The translations under genes and the position numbers were made by a program. The notes beneath the pieces were generated by a model. That model was given only the letters and a program-made list of their open reading frames with translations, searched no databases and was not told the DNA's origin. From Acidocella sp. (GTDB taxonomy: Bacteria > Pseudomonadota > Alphaproteobacteria > Acetobacterales > Acetobacteraceae), in assembly GCA_031291755.1 (NCBI GenBank), contig JARLIK010000016.1, positions 1 to 64,000 on the forward strand: a stretch of 64,000 nt of DNA. The letters are read 5' to 3'. Positions 17,252-26,500 of the stretch are shown here, piece by piece (positions within the stretch are counted from its first letter, which is position 1; every line of letters starts with the position of its first letter).

Positions 17252-17662
17252 TCATGTGAGGCCACCCATAGCACAAAGCTGCGCCCAATGTGTGGCACTT
17301 ACGGGGGCAACCGAGAGGCGGGAGAGCCGCAGCAGAGCAAGGTCGGCAAATCGCGAGTCAGCTTTGATAGCGGCCAATGTAACCGCATGCGGTATTGGTT
17401 TAACCGCCTGCATGTCCACGCACACCCAATCGCCTGACTCCGCCGTAGGGTCGGGGTAGGCTTCACGCGCCACTTTCACGATGCCGACAATCTCCTTGCC
17501 GGTGTTGGAATGGTAGAAAAATGCCAGATCGCCCTTCTTCATGGCTTTCAGATTGTTTTTGGCCTGGTGATTGCGAACGCCGGTCCAGGGTTCAACCTTG
17601 TTGGCGACCTGTTGGTCCCAGGAGAAAGCGTCTGGTTCGGATTTGACTAGCCAATAGTTCAT
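17252..17662 (-). CDS. EVE domain protein
   Basis: A 136-residue single-domain EVE protein (PUA-like fold), normal length. Visible hallmarks are MNYWLVKSEPDAFSWD, WTGVRNHQAKNNL and GDLAFFYHSN. EVE domains bind modified bases in DNA or RNA; the bacterial single-domain form has no settled role. Its ATG overlaps the stop of the YciI-like gene (ATGA). Confidence 0.92.
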   Translation of the reverse strand: MNYWLVKSEPDAFSWDQQVANKVEPWTGVRNHQAKNNLKAMKKGDLAFFYHSNTGKEIVGIVKVAREAYPDPTAESGDWVCVDMQAVKPIPHAVTLAAIKADSRFADLALLRLSRLSVAPVSATHWAQLCAMGGLT

Positions 17663-17955
17663 TCGGTCAGGGCCCCATTGAGGAACACGGTGCGAAAGCC
17701 GCTGATGCTGACCAGTTCGAACAGCCCGGCGGCGACATAGGGGTCGGCCTCGAACAGCGCCCGCGCCTCCTCCTCAGAGTTCGCCTCAAGCACCAGCATG
17801 CTGCCAAATGGTTTACCTTCCGCGCTCAAAAGCGGACCGCCATAGGCCAGGCGTGGGCCATTTTCGGCCTGCCAATAGGCCAAATGCGCTGGCCGGGTGG
17901 CTTTACGGGTCTCCAGCCCGCCCTCTTTATCGTGAGCGATAAGTATGAATTTCAT
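17659..17955 (-). CDS. YciI-like protein
   Basis: A 98-residue YciI/DGPF-fold protein. It begins MKFILIAHDKEGGLETRKAT, with the conserved His-Asp of the family, and includes FGSMLVLEANSEEEARALF. The ATG at 17955 is preferred over an in-frame start 11 codons upstream because AAGGAG lies 9 nt before it. The family has a ferredoxin-like fold with a putative catalytic His/Asp pair; no reaction is established for this group. The genome neighbours downstream are EVE and msrA. Confidence 0.88.
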   Translation of the reverse strand: MKFILIAHDKEGGLETRKATRPAHLAYWQAENGPRLAYGGPLLSAEGKPFGSMLVLEANSEEEARALFEADPYVAAGLFELVSISGFRTVFLNGALTE

Positions 17956-18041
17956 GCAAGCGAGCTCCTTTATGTTGCTTGATAACATACAGGCTTGCGG
18001 GCCAGCTTCAAATTTCCCGCCATATCACCTAATAAGGCAGC

Positions 18042-18824
18042 ATGACTGAAAATATTCTTGCGCCGGAGATTGCGCCCAGAGGTGCTACCGGCTCGTGGCT
18101 GCACCGTTACGCCAATCCAGGCCGGTTTTTACGGCTGGCCCAACCGGCTCTCCCCTGGCTGGCGGCGTTTTCCATCATCCTCACCGTCACCGGTATTGTG
18201 TGGGGCTATTTTTTTGCGCCCGCTGACTGGGAACAGGGCAACGCGGCGCGGATTATGTATGTGCATGTGCCGGCGGCCTGGGTTTCGATGGCGGGCTATG
18301 CGGCCCTGGCGGTTTGCTCGTTTTTCTCGATTGTGTGGCGGCACCCGCTGGCGGATCTGGCGGCGGAAGAGATCGGCCCGGTGGGGGCTGGGTTTACCTT
18401 TGTGTGCCTCATCTCAGGCGCGTTATGGGGCAAGCCGATGTGGGGCGCTTACTGGGTTTGGGATGCCAGACTGACCTCGGTGCTGGTGCTGTTTTTCCTA
18501 TATCTCGGGCATATCGCGCTGATCAGGGCGTTTGATAACCGCGAGCACGGTTATCGGGCTGCTGCCATTTTGGCGCTGGTGGGGGCTGTTAACCTGCCGA
18601 TTATCGTATTTTCGGTGCAATGGTGGAACACATTACATCAGGGCAATACCATCTCGCTCACCGGCGGGTCGAAAATTTATATCACCATGCTATATCCGCT
18701 GCTGATTGCTTCAGTGGGTTTTTATATGTGTTTCCTGACGCTGGTAACGACGCGGCTTTGCTCGGCGATTATGGAACGTAAAACCCGGGCGTTGTTGCTG
18801 GCGGCGGCGGAGCGCGCGGCATGA
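18042..18824 (+). CDS. ccmC: Haem exporter/handling protein CcmC
   Basis: A 260-residue inner-membrane protein of cytochrome c maturation System I. CcmC, with CcmD, loads haem onto CcmE. Six hydrophobic segments and the periplasmic tryptophan-rich WWD signature WGAYWVWDARLTS (~135-147) are present, along with flanking haem-ligand His residues (VHVPAAW near 74). It opens a ccmCDEFGHI run in which every junction overlaps or nearly touches. ccmA and ccmB are not in this cluster. AAGGCAG precedes the ATG. Confidence 0.96.
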   Translation: MTENILAPEIAPRGATGSWLHRYANPGRFLRLAQPALPWLAAFSIILTVTGIVWGYFFAPADWEQGNAARIMYVHVPAAWVSMAGYAALAVCSFFSIVWRHPLADLAAEEIGPVGAGFTFVCLISGALWGKPMWGAYWVWDARLTSVLVLFFLYLGHIALIRAFDNREHGYRAAAILALVGAVNLPIIVFSVQWWNTLHQGNTISLTGGSKIYITMLYPLLIASVGFYMCFLTLVTTRLCSAIMERKTRALLLAAAERAA

Positions 18825-18952
18825 ATCTGACACCGTTTATTGATGGCAGCTACGGCGTGACCGTGCTGTTTCTGGTGGGAATTTTTGTGGCTACCTATGT
18901 TCGCTATCGGAGCGCCGTCAAACGTTTGGCGGCGGTTGAGAAGCGGCCATGA
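18821..18952 (+). CDS. ccmD: Haem exporter protein CcmD
   Basis: A 43-residue membrane peptide, MNLTPFIDGSYGVT onward, with one transmembrane helix (~10-28) and a basic C-terminal tail. CcmD stabilises the CcmC-CcmE complex. It overlaps ccmC and ccmE by ATGA at each end, which fixes both start and stop. Small size and location between ccmC and ccmE make the call firm. Confidence 0.9.
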   Translation: MNLTPFIDGSYGVTVLFLVGIFVATYVRYRSAVKRLAAVEKRP

Positions 18953-19455
18953 CGCCGCGTAAAAAGCGGCGGCTATATTTGCTGCTGGCCTGTGGGATTG
19001 CGGTAGGCTCGGCCACCGCATTGTCGCTGGCGGCGTTCTCCTCCACCCTCACCTTCTTCCTTGGGCCACGCGAAGTGCTGGCGAAAGACCCAGCGCCTGG
19101 CATGGATTTCAGGCTCGGCGGCATTGTGCAGGTGGGCACTGTGAATACCGTGGTGAGCAACGGCACGCCGACCACCAATTTCCGGGTGACCGATGGGCAA
19201 GCCTCAATTCCGGTAACCTTTACCGGCGTGCTGCCGGATTTGTTCCGTGAGGGTCAGGGGATTGTGGCGATCGGTTCAATGACGAGTGGCGGTGATTTTT
19301 CTGCCAGCGAAGTGCTGGCAAAGCATGGGTCAAGCTATATGCCCAAGGATGTCGAGGAAAATTTGAAAAACTCCGGTAAATGGAACCCAAAATTCGGGCC
19401 GCCGCCTGATGCCTCGACCTGGAATGATATGGCCGTGAAGAGTAACGGTTCATGA
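18949..19455 (+). CDS. ccmE: Haem chaperone CcmE
   Basis: A 168-residue periplasmic haem chaperone with one N-terminal membrane anchor (residues ~5-30) and an OB-fold domain. The covalent haem-binding His is His126 in LAKHGSSYMPKD, with Tyr130 as the usual axial partner (HxxxY). It receives haem from CcmC/D and hands it to CcmF/H. It overlaps ccmF by 4 bp. Confidence 0.96.
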   Translation: MTPRKKRRLYLLLACGIAVGSATALSLAAFSSTLTFFLGPREVLAKDPAPGMDFRLGGIVQVGTVNTVVSNGTPTTNFRVTDGQASIPVTFTGVLPDLFREGQGIVAIGSMTSGGDFSASEVLAKHGSSYMPKDVEENLKNSGKWNPKFGPPPDASTWNDMAVKSNGS

Positions 19456-21422
19456 TCCCGGAACTTGGGCATTTTGCCTTAGCGCTTGCGGTGGCCTTGG
19501 CATTTGCCCAGGGTGTGATTGGGGTGTTTGCACCTGGCTTGCGCGATGCGCGGGCGATGCGGGCAGCTCCGGCGCTGGCGCTTAGTCATTTTTTAGCGAT
19601 CGGGGCGTCGTTTCTAGGTCTGATTTATGCTGGGGTGGTTTCGGATTTTACGGTTGAGAATGTCGCGGATTTTTCATCGAGCCAGGTACCGCTGATTTAC
19701 CGGATCACCGGCACCTGGGGGAACCATGACGGCTCGATGGTGCTGTGGTGCTTTGTGCTGTCGTTCTGCGGCGCGACGGTGGCGGCGTTTGGCGGCAATC
19801 TCCCGGCCTCACTGCGGGCGCGGGTGCTCGGCGTGCTGGGGTTTGTGTCAGGCGGGTTCTTGCTGTTTACTCTGACTGTGTCAGACCCGTTCACCCGGAT
19901 ATGGCCACCGCCACTGGATGGCGCCGGGGTGAACCCGATTTTGCAGGACCCTGGTTTGGCGTTTCATCCGCCGGTTTTATACACCGGATACGTTGGGTTT
20001 TCAGTGGCGTTCGCGTTTGCCATCGCGGCCTTGATCGAGGGCCGGATTGATGCCGCCTGGGGCCGCTGGGTGCGTCCGTGGGCACTGGTTTCATGGTGTT
20101 TCCTCACCTCCGGCATCGCGCTGGGGAGCTGGTGGTCATATTACACGCTCGGCTGGGGTGGCTATTGGTTCTGGGACCCGGTGGAGAATGCCGCCTTGCT
20201 GCCGTGGCTGACCGGCACGGCGCTGCTGCACTGCGCGATTGTGGTGGAGAAGCGTGAGGCGTTGAAGGCATGGACAGTGTTGTTGGCAATTGCAACATTC
20301 TCGCTGAGTCTGTCTGGCACGTTTTTGGTGCGCTCGGGTATTTTGAATTCGGTGCATTCGTTTGCCGCAGCACCTGACCAAGGGCTGTTTATTCTGGCAT
20401 TGCTGGCCATTACCATCGGTGGCTCGCTGCTGCTGTTTGCGATTCGCGCGCCGGTGCTGGCGGCGACGGGGATGTTTTCACCCTTGTCACGCGAGAGTGC
20501 GCTGGTGCTGAACAATATATTCCTATGCTCGATTGCCGCGGTGGTGTTTGTTGGCACGCTGTATCCGCCGTTCGTGAATCTGCTGTTTGGAATTCAGCTT
20601 TCAGTCGGGGCGCCGTTTTTCAATCAGACAGTGTTGCCGCTGACGGCGCCACTGATCGTGGCGATGGCGATTGGACCATTACTGCCCTGGAAACGGGCGG
20701 CGCTGCGGCCGGCGTTGGAGCGGATCTGGCTTGCAGCCGTGGTGGCGGTGATCGTGTTTTTGGTGATGACCGAACAGAGCAATGCCATTACCGCGCTGGG
20801 GTTGGGTGGTGGTGTGTGGGTGATGCTGTCGGCGGTTTCGGATATTGCCGAGCGGGCCAAATTGGGGCGCGTGAAGCTGGGGGACTCGCTGGGGCGACTG
20901 CGGGCCATGCCGCGGGCGGCGTTTGGGGCGGCGCTGGGGCATATCGGGTTTGGGGTGATGGTGTTTGGCATCGCCGGAATGACCTTGGCTAGCCAGAAGG
21001 TGGTGGTGCTCAACCCAGGACAGTCCACTGAACTTGGTGGTTATAGTTGGAAACTCGATGATCTGCGTGATGCGCCGGGGCCAAATTATGCGCAGCGGGT
21101 AGCGGATGTGACGATTAGCGATGATGGCAAGCCGTTTCTCACCTTGCATCCCTCGCGGCGGATTTTCACGACACCGAAAGTGATCACCAATGATGCGGCG
21201 ATTCACACCAACGGGTTTCAGGACATTTACGTGGTGTTTGCCGATGAACCGGCGGGCGGCGGCGCGGAGTTGCGCTTGAACCGGCACCCGCTGGCGCCGG
21301 AAATATGGTTTGGTGGCTTGATCATGGCGCTCGGTGGGGCGTTGTCACTCTCAGACCGGCGGTTGCGCGTGGGAGCGCCCTCTCGCAAGCGGGCAGCAAA
21401 GGCTGCAGGCGTGGTTGCTTGA
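19452..21422 (+). CDS. ccmF: Cytochrome c haem lyase subunit CcmF
   Basis: A 656-residue polytopic membrane protein, the haem lyase core of System I. The conserved NHDGSMVLW (~92-100) and the WWD motif GWGGYWFWDPVENAALLPWL (~235-254) are both present, with roughly fifteen hydrophobic segments. It ligates haem from CcmE to CxxCH motifs together with CcmH and CcmI. A likely client in this window is the tri-haem cytochrome at 54585. ccmG starts 2 nt after its stop. Confidence 0.97.
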   Translation: MIPELGHFALALAVALAFAQGVIGVFAPGLRDARAMRAAPALALSHFLAIGASFLGLIYAGVVSDFTVENVADFSSSQVPLIYRITGTWGNHDGSMVLWCFVLSFCGATVAAFGGNLPASLRARVLGVLGFVSGGFLLFTLTVSDPFTRIWPPPLDGAGVNPILQDPGLAFHPPVLYTGYVGFSVAFAFAIAALIEGRIDAAWGRWVRPWALVSWCFLTSGIALGSWWSYYTLGWGGYWFWDPVENAALLPWLTGTALLHCAIVVEKREALKAWTVLLAIATFSLSLSGTFLVRSGILNSVHSFAAAPDQGLFILALLAITIGGSLLLFAIRAPVLAATGMFSPLSRESALVLNNIFLCSIAAVVFVGTLYPPFVNLLFGIQLSVGAPFFNQTVLPLTAPLIVAMAIGPLLPWKRAALRPALERIWLAAVVAVIVFLVMTEQSNAITALGLGGGVWVMLSAVSDIAERAKLGRVKLGDSLGRLRAMPRAAFGAALGHIGFGVMVFGIAGMTLASQKVVVLNPGQSTELGGYSWKLDDLRDAPGPNYAQRVADVTISDDGKPFLTLHPSRRIFTTPKVITNDAAIHTNGFQDIYVVFADEPAGGGAELRLNRHPLAPEIWFGGLIMALGGALSLSDRRLRVGAPSRKRAAKAAGVVA

Positions 21423-21424
21423 AT

Positions 21425-21979
21425 ATGGATATGCGGCGGCGCTTGATGTTTACGGCACCTTTGGCGATTGTCGCGGTGGGCGGTTGGGGGTTCTATACCA
21501 TTCTGGAACGCATGGAGCAGAACAAATACGACCCGCATGCCCTGCCCTCACCGCTGATTGGCCATAGACCGCCGGCGTTTAATTTGCCGGGGTTTAATGG
21601 CGCGCCAGGGTTTTCCAATACCGACCTGGCCGCACCGCCGCAACCGATGTTGGTGAACTGGTTTGCCTCATGGTGCATGCCCTGTGCCGAGGAAGCACCG
21701 ATGATCGCGCAGCTTGCAAAAACTGGTCTGCCGATCTGGGGAATTGCGTATCAGGACCAACCGGATGCGCTGGCTTCGTACTTCGCGCAATATGGCAACC
21801 CTTATACGAAGCTGGCGTTGGATACCTCCGGTCTGACCGCGATCAACTGGGGAGTTTACGGCGTGCCGGAAACTTACCTGATCGATAAAGCCGGCATCGT
21901 GCGCTGGCGCTGGGCCGGGGCGATTACCGATGATGTTCTGGCAAATGGCCTGAACCCGCTGCTGGCGAAATACACGTGA
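21425..21979 (+). CDS. ccmG: Thiol:disulfide oxidoreductase CcmG/DsbE
   Basis: A 184-residue membrane-anchored thioredoxin-fold protein that keeps apocytochrome CxxCH cysteines reduced. N-terminal anchor (~8-26), then active-site WCMPC with Cys84 and Cys87, the acidic GIAYQDQPD segment, and the cis-Pro region YGVPETYLID. The ATG at 21425 is chosen because it directly follows the ccmF stop; an ATG two codons later is possible, and an open extension back to 21305 lies inside ccmF. Confidence 0.94.
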   Translation: MDMRRRLMFTAPLAIVAVGGWGFYTILERMEQNKYDPHALPSPLIGHRPPAFNLPGFNGAPGFSNTDLAAPPQPMLVNWFASWCMPCAEEAPMIAQLAKTGLPIWGIAYQDQPDALASYFAQYGNPYTKLALDTSGLTAINWGVYGVPETYLIDKAGIVRWRWAGAITDDVLANGLNPLLAKYT

Positions 21980-22440
21980 AAACACTTCTATTCATGCTGC
22001 TGCTACTGCCGGGACTGGCGCTGGCACAGTCGCAAGATCCGACGCAAACCGTGACGCGGGACGGCGTAACGCTAACCCAGGCGCAGGAGCAGCGGGCCGA
22101 AGCGATTGGCGACCAGTTGCGCTGCCTGGTGTGCCAGAATGAAAGCATTGAGGGTTCATCAGCAACTTTAGCAAAACAGTTGCGCATCATCATCCGCCAG
22201 CATGTGGTGGCGGGCGATAGTAATAAGAGCATCATGGATTATATGGTGCACCGCTACGGGATTTTTGTGCTGCTGAAACCGCCGTTTTCGCGGCTGACAT
22301 TGTTGCTCTACGCAACACCGGTTCTGGCGTTGATTTTAGGATTTTTGGTGGCCTGGCTGGCGCGGCGGAGCAAAATTCCACCGCCGCCACCTTTGGATGA
22401 TGCCGAACAGGACCGGCTGGAAAGATTGCTGAAATCATGA
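21976..22440 (+). CDS. ccmH: Cytochrome c maturation protein CcmH
   Basis: A 154-residue protein: signal peptide (residues 1-17), the redox motif LRCLVCQN with Cys50 and Cys53, a helical domain, then a C-terminal transmembrane segment (~105-130). It takes part in apocytochrome reduction and in the haem lyase complex with CcmF and CcmI. It overlaps ccmG and ccmI by 4 bp each. Confidence 0.95.
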   Translation: MKTLLFMLLLLPGLALAQSQDPTQTVTRDGVTLTQAQEQRAEAIGDQLRCLVCQNESIEGSSATLAKQLRIIIRQHVVAGDSNKSIMDYMVHRYGIFVLLKPPFSRLTLLLYATPVLALILGFLVAWLARRSKIPPPPPLDDAEQDRLERLLKS

Positions 22441-23057
22441 TCTGGATTTTAATGGCCGTCCTGTCGGTAGCGTTAATGCTGCCGCTCCTCCTGGTGTTTC
22501 GCAGCCGTGGCCGGGTGAAAAACCGCCGCGAAACCGCGATGAATTTGCATCGCGCCCAATTGGATGAATTGACGCGGGATTTGGAGGATGGCCGGATTGG
22601 CGCACCCGAATATGCCGGGGCCAAGCTGGAAGTGGAACGAAGGTTGCTGACCGCGGATACGTTAAGTGAGCCTGAGAGCACAGGGAATGCCAAATGGCTG
22701 TTGGTGGCGGTGGTGATTTTGGTGCCTGTCATGGCGTTTATGCTGTATCTGCCGGGCAGTACGCCAGATGTTCCCTCCGAGCCGCATGCCGCCTGGATGG
22801 TGAAACAGCAACAGGCGCAAGCGCAAATTGCCACATTGATTACCGAGTTGCGGGTGCGTTTGGCGAACCTCGACCCGAACTCGCCGGAAGCCAGCGAAGG
22901 GCAGGCTTATTTGGCCGAGGCGTTAGCCGAGCAGGCGGGACAATTAACGCCAGAATCCATTGCGTTGTTCAAGCAATCCATCGCCAATGCGCCGCCCAAT
23001 GCCAGTTGGCGGGCGCTAGATGAGCAACGCTTGGTGCAAGCGGCGGCTCAGCAATAA
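22437..23057 (+). CDS. ccmI: Cytochrome c maturation protein CcmI, short form
   Basis: A 206-residue protein with an N-terminal transmembrane helix, a cytoplasmic loop rich in charged residues (RAQLDELTRDLEDGRI), a second helix at ~82-100, and a helical periplasmic tail. CcmI/CycH chaperones apocytochromes through a C-terminal TPR domain of about 250 residues. Here only a short tail of about 100 residues follows the second helix, so most of the TPR domain is absent. The ORF is intact, so this is a naturally short form or one completed by a separate gene. Confidence 0.82.
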   Translation: MIWILMAVLSVALMLPLLLVFRSRGRVKNRRETAMNLHRAQLDELTRDLEDGRIGAPEYAGAKLEVERRLLTADTLSEPESTGNAKWLLVAVVILVPVMAFMLYLPGSTPDVPSEPHAAWMVKQQQAQAQIATLITELRVRLANLDPNSPEASEGQAYLAEALAEQAGQLTPESIALFKQSIANAPPNASWRALDEQRLVQAAAQQ

Positions 23058-23090
23058 TTTTACCTTGCGAAATCCATTTACGATAACCAG

Positions 23091-23252
23091 ATGAGTGTAA
23101 TGGACGACGAGACAAAAGCCGAAACATCCAAGCCGGCTGAGACTGAGGCCCGGAAACCTGCTGTTTTGCCGCCAGAAATTGGTGGCCAGAAGGGACCTGA
23201 GCCGACGCGTTATGGTGACTGGGAAAAGAACGGTCGCTGCACCGACTTTTAA
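23091..23252 (+). CDS. DUF1674 protein (SdhAF4-like)
   Basis: A 53-residue protein ending [18 protein letters not shown], the DUF1674 signature that includes [15 protein letters not shown]. The domain is shared with the mitochondrial succinate dehydrogenase assembly factor SDHAF4, which binds flavinated SdhA. The N-terminal 25 residues are charged and probably disordered. It follows ccmI by 33 nt. A role in SdhA maturation is by homology. Confidence 0.88.
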   Translation: MSVMDDETKAETSKPAETEARKPAVLPPEIGGQKGPEPTRYGDWEKNGRCTDF

Positions 23253-23271
23253 AATTATTAGGAATTTTATA

Positions 23272-23565
23272 ATGAACAAAAATGCGTTAATCGGCGCGGC
23301 TATTGTCGTGGTCGTAGGGTTTTTTGCCGTACCCATGCTGGCAGCAGGCACCACCAATACCTGCCAGGCCTTAGAGAAACATAATGTGAGTACGGCGGCC
23401 ACCAACATTGCCGGCAGCAATACAGGGGTGGTTCATGACACCATCAATAGTATCGGGCAAAGCATGGCAACAGGTCAGGTCACCCAGGCTGCCGAAGCGC
23501 AGAGCCATCCGAATACACCGAGCGTAGTGAGTTGCGCATTTTATTATTGGAAAGACATTCTCTGA
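23272..23565 (+). CDS. Small exported protein with two cysteines, unknown function
   Basis: A 97-residue product of the ATG at 23272, with AGGA about 9 nt upstream. Residues 1-25 are a clear signal peptide (cleavage after MLAA likely). The mature part of about 70 residues has only two cysteines, Cys31 and Cys88, near its two ends, suggesting a single disulfide. It ends AFYYWKDIL. An in-frame extension back to 23179 runs through the DUF1674 gene and is not favoured. No family was recognised. It lies 19 nt downstream of the DUF1674 gene and may share its transcript. Confidence 0.65.
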   Translation: MNKNALIGAAIVVVVGFFAVPMLAAGTTNTCQALEKHNVSTAATNIAGSNTGVVHDTINSIGQSMATGQVTQAAEAQSHPNTPSVVSCAFYYWKDIL

Positions 23566-23583
23566 GGTGTTGATGTCGTTCGT

Positions 23584-26500
23584 TTAAGCGGCGTCCTGCA
23601 AGTTGGCCAATCTGGTGAGATTGGTCAGCACGTCGCGGGCGATCCCGGCGCGGGCGTTTACGTCCATATCGCGGGCAACCACCAGTTTGTGGTCGGGGCG
23701 GATTTTGATGGTGCCTCCGCGTGAGCTGATCCAATTAATCAAACCGCCGGGATTATTAAATTCGTTGCGGCGGAAGCTGAGCACCATGCCTTTGGGCCCG
23801 GCATCAAGCTTCTCAACGCCAGCTTCGCGGCAGGCGCGTTTCAGGGCAACGGTTTCCAGTAAGTTCTCGACCTCGGCGGGGAGTTTACCAAACCGGTCAA
23901 CCAGTTCGGCGGCCAGCGCCTCGCTCTCAGCATCGTTCTGCAAACCGCTGACGCGGCGGTAGAGGCCGAGACGAACCGGCAGATCACTCACATAGGTTTC
24001 AGGGATCAGCACCGGCAGCCCGAGATTGATATTCGGCGTCCAGTCGCGCTCGGCAGGTTTTTTATTATGGCCTTCGGCGCGGATGGCGTTCACCGCGTCT
24101 TCCAGCATCTGCTGGTAGAGTTCGATGCCAACTTCGCGGATATGGCCTGATTGTTCATCACCCAACAAATTGCCTGCGCCGCGGATATCCAAATCATGTG
24201 AAGCCAGCGTGAAGCCAGCGCCCAGCGTATCCAAAGTCTGCATCACCTCCAGGCGCTTCTCAGCGGCGGCTGACAAACGATGATGCGCGGGCCAGGTGAG
24301 ATACGCATAGCCACGTTGTTTGCCACGGCCCACGCGGCCACGAAGCTGGTACAGCCCGGCGAGGCCAAACATATCAGCGCGGTAGATGATGAGAGTGTTG
24401 ACGGCCGGCATATCCAGCCCGCTTTCCACGATGTTGGTGGCGAGCAGGACATCGAATTTGCCCTCGCCGAATTCGGTCATCACGCGCTCAAGCTCGGTGG
24501 GAGCCAAGCGGCCATGCGCCATGACGGTGCGGATTTCCGGCACGATTTCGCGCAGGCGGGCTGCCATCGGGTCGAGGTCTTCCAGGCGCGGCACCACGCA
24601 GAAAATTTGGCCGCCCCGGAAGCGCTCGCGGGCGATGGCTTCCTTAATCACCAGGCTGTCAAACGGCATAATGAAAGTGCGCACGGCCAAACGATCAACT
24701 GGTGGCGTGGTGATCAGCGAGAGGTCACGCACACCGGTCAAGGCCAGTTGCAGGGTGCGCGGAATTGGGGTGGCGGTGAGGGTCAAAACATGCACATCGG
24801 CTTTGAGCTGTTTCAAACGCTCCTTATGGGCCACGCCGAAATGCTGTTCCTCATCCACAATCAGCAGGCCGAGGTCGGAGAAGCTGACCGATTTTGCCAT
24901 GACGGCGTGGGTGCCGATGACGATGCTGATGCTGCCATCGGCGAGACCGGCGCGAACTAAATTGGCCTCTTTGGCCGTCACCATGCGCGAGAGTTGTGCC
25001 ACCCGCACGGGCAGCCCGGCAAAGCGCGTGGAGAACACCCTAAAATGCTGGCGGGCCAGCAAAGTTGTCGGCACCACCACGGCCACTTGGGTGCCTGCCA
25101 TCGCGGCGACAAACGCGGCGCGGAGTGCCACTTCGGTTTTGCCGAAGCCGACATCGCCGCAGACTAGCCGGTCCATCGGTTTACCCGCGGCAAAATCCTC
25201 CAGCACATCGGCGATGGCGCGGGCTTGGTCTTCGGTTTCAGTATAGGGGAAGCGGGCGCAGAATTCGGCGAAGGCGCCGTCATCAGCGGTAAGCATGGGG
25301 GCATCGCGCATCTGGCGCTCGGCGGCCAGGCGGATGAGGCCCGCTGCGATATCCTGAATGCGATTTTTGGCTTTGGCTTTGCGGGCCTGCCAGGAAGCGC
25401 CACCGAGTTTATCAAGCGTAACACCATCGCCTTCCTGGCCGAAGCGCGACAGCAAATCGATGTTCTCAACCGGCAGGAATAATTTATCGCCGCCATCATA
25501 CAGCAGTTTTAAGCAATCATGCGCAGCACCATTCACCACCACGGCTTCGAGGCCCGCGTAGCGGCCAATGCCGTGGTCCTGATGCACGACTAAATCACCC
25601 TCGGCGATTTCAGTGGCATCGGCGATGAATTGGTCAGCGCGTCTGCGGCGCTTCGGCGGGCGGGCGATGCGCTGGCCGAGGAGATCCTGCTCGGCCACCA
25701 CGGCGAGACGGTCAGTGATAAAACCGCGTTCGATGCCAAGTACCGCAAGGCCAATGGTACCCTTCGGCAAGGCGCGGGCTTCATCGGCGCTTTCGATGTT
25801 TTTGACATCGCGCATGCCGTGTTCGCGCAGCATCAGGGCCAAGCGCTCACGCGAGCCGGCACTCCAGCCGGCCACGATGATGGTGCGGCCCGAGGTGGCC
25901 CAGCGGGTGCGTAGTTCGGCAAAGCCCTCAAACGCGGCGAGCGGCTGGCCCGCCAATATGGGACCGGGGCGGCCACCGAAATCGATGCCCTCGGCGCCAT
26001 CGGGTTTGGAAAATGGCGTAAAGCCGAAACAGGGGCCACGGGCCAGCACCTCATCCCAGGCGGGCGCATCGAGATACAGCATGGCGGGCGGGATCGGGCG
26101 GTAGGGTTGCTCGCCGGTGCGGGCCGGGCCGCGGCGTTCGGCGTAATGGTCAGCGATCAGTTCCAGCCGGGCGGCGACAGCGCCTTCGGCCTGATGGTCA
26201 AAGCTCAGCGAGGCGCTGGGGAGATAATCAAAAATCGTCTCCATCGTCTCGGCGAATAGCGGCGCGTAATGCTCAATGCCGGGGTGGCGGCGGCCATCGG
26301 AGACGGATTCATACAGCGGGTCATCAACCGCCTTGGGGCCGAATAACTCCCGCCAGTTGGCGCGGAAACGCGAGACCGAGGCTTCATCGAACGAAAGTTC
26401 CGAGGCCGGGTGGAAGTTGAGCTCCCGCACCGGCTCGCCGCTGCGCTGGGTCTCGGGGTCGAAGCGACGGATGGTCTCAATGGTGTCCCCAAACAAATCG

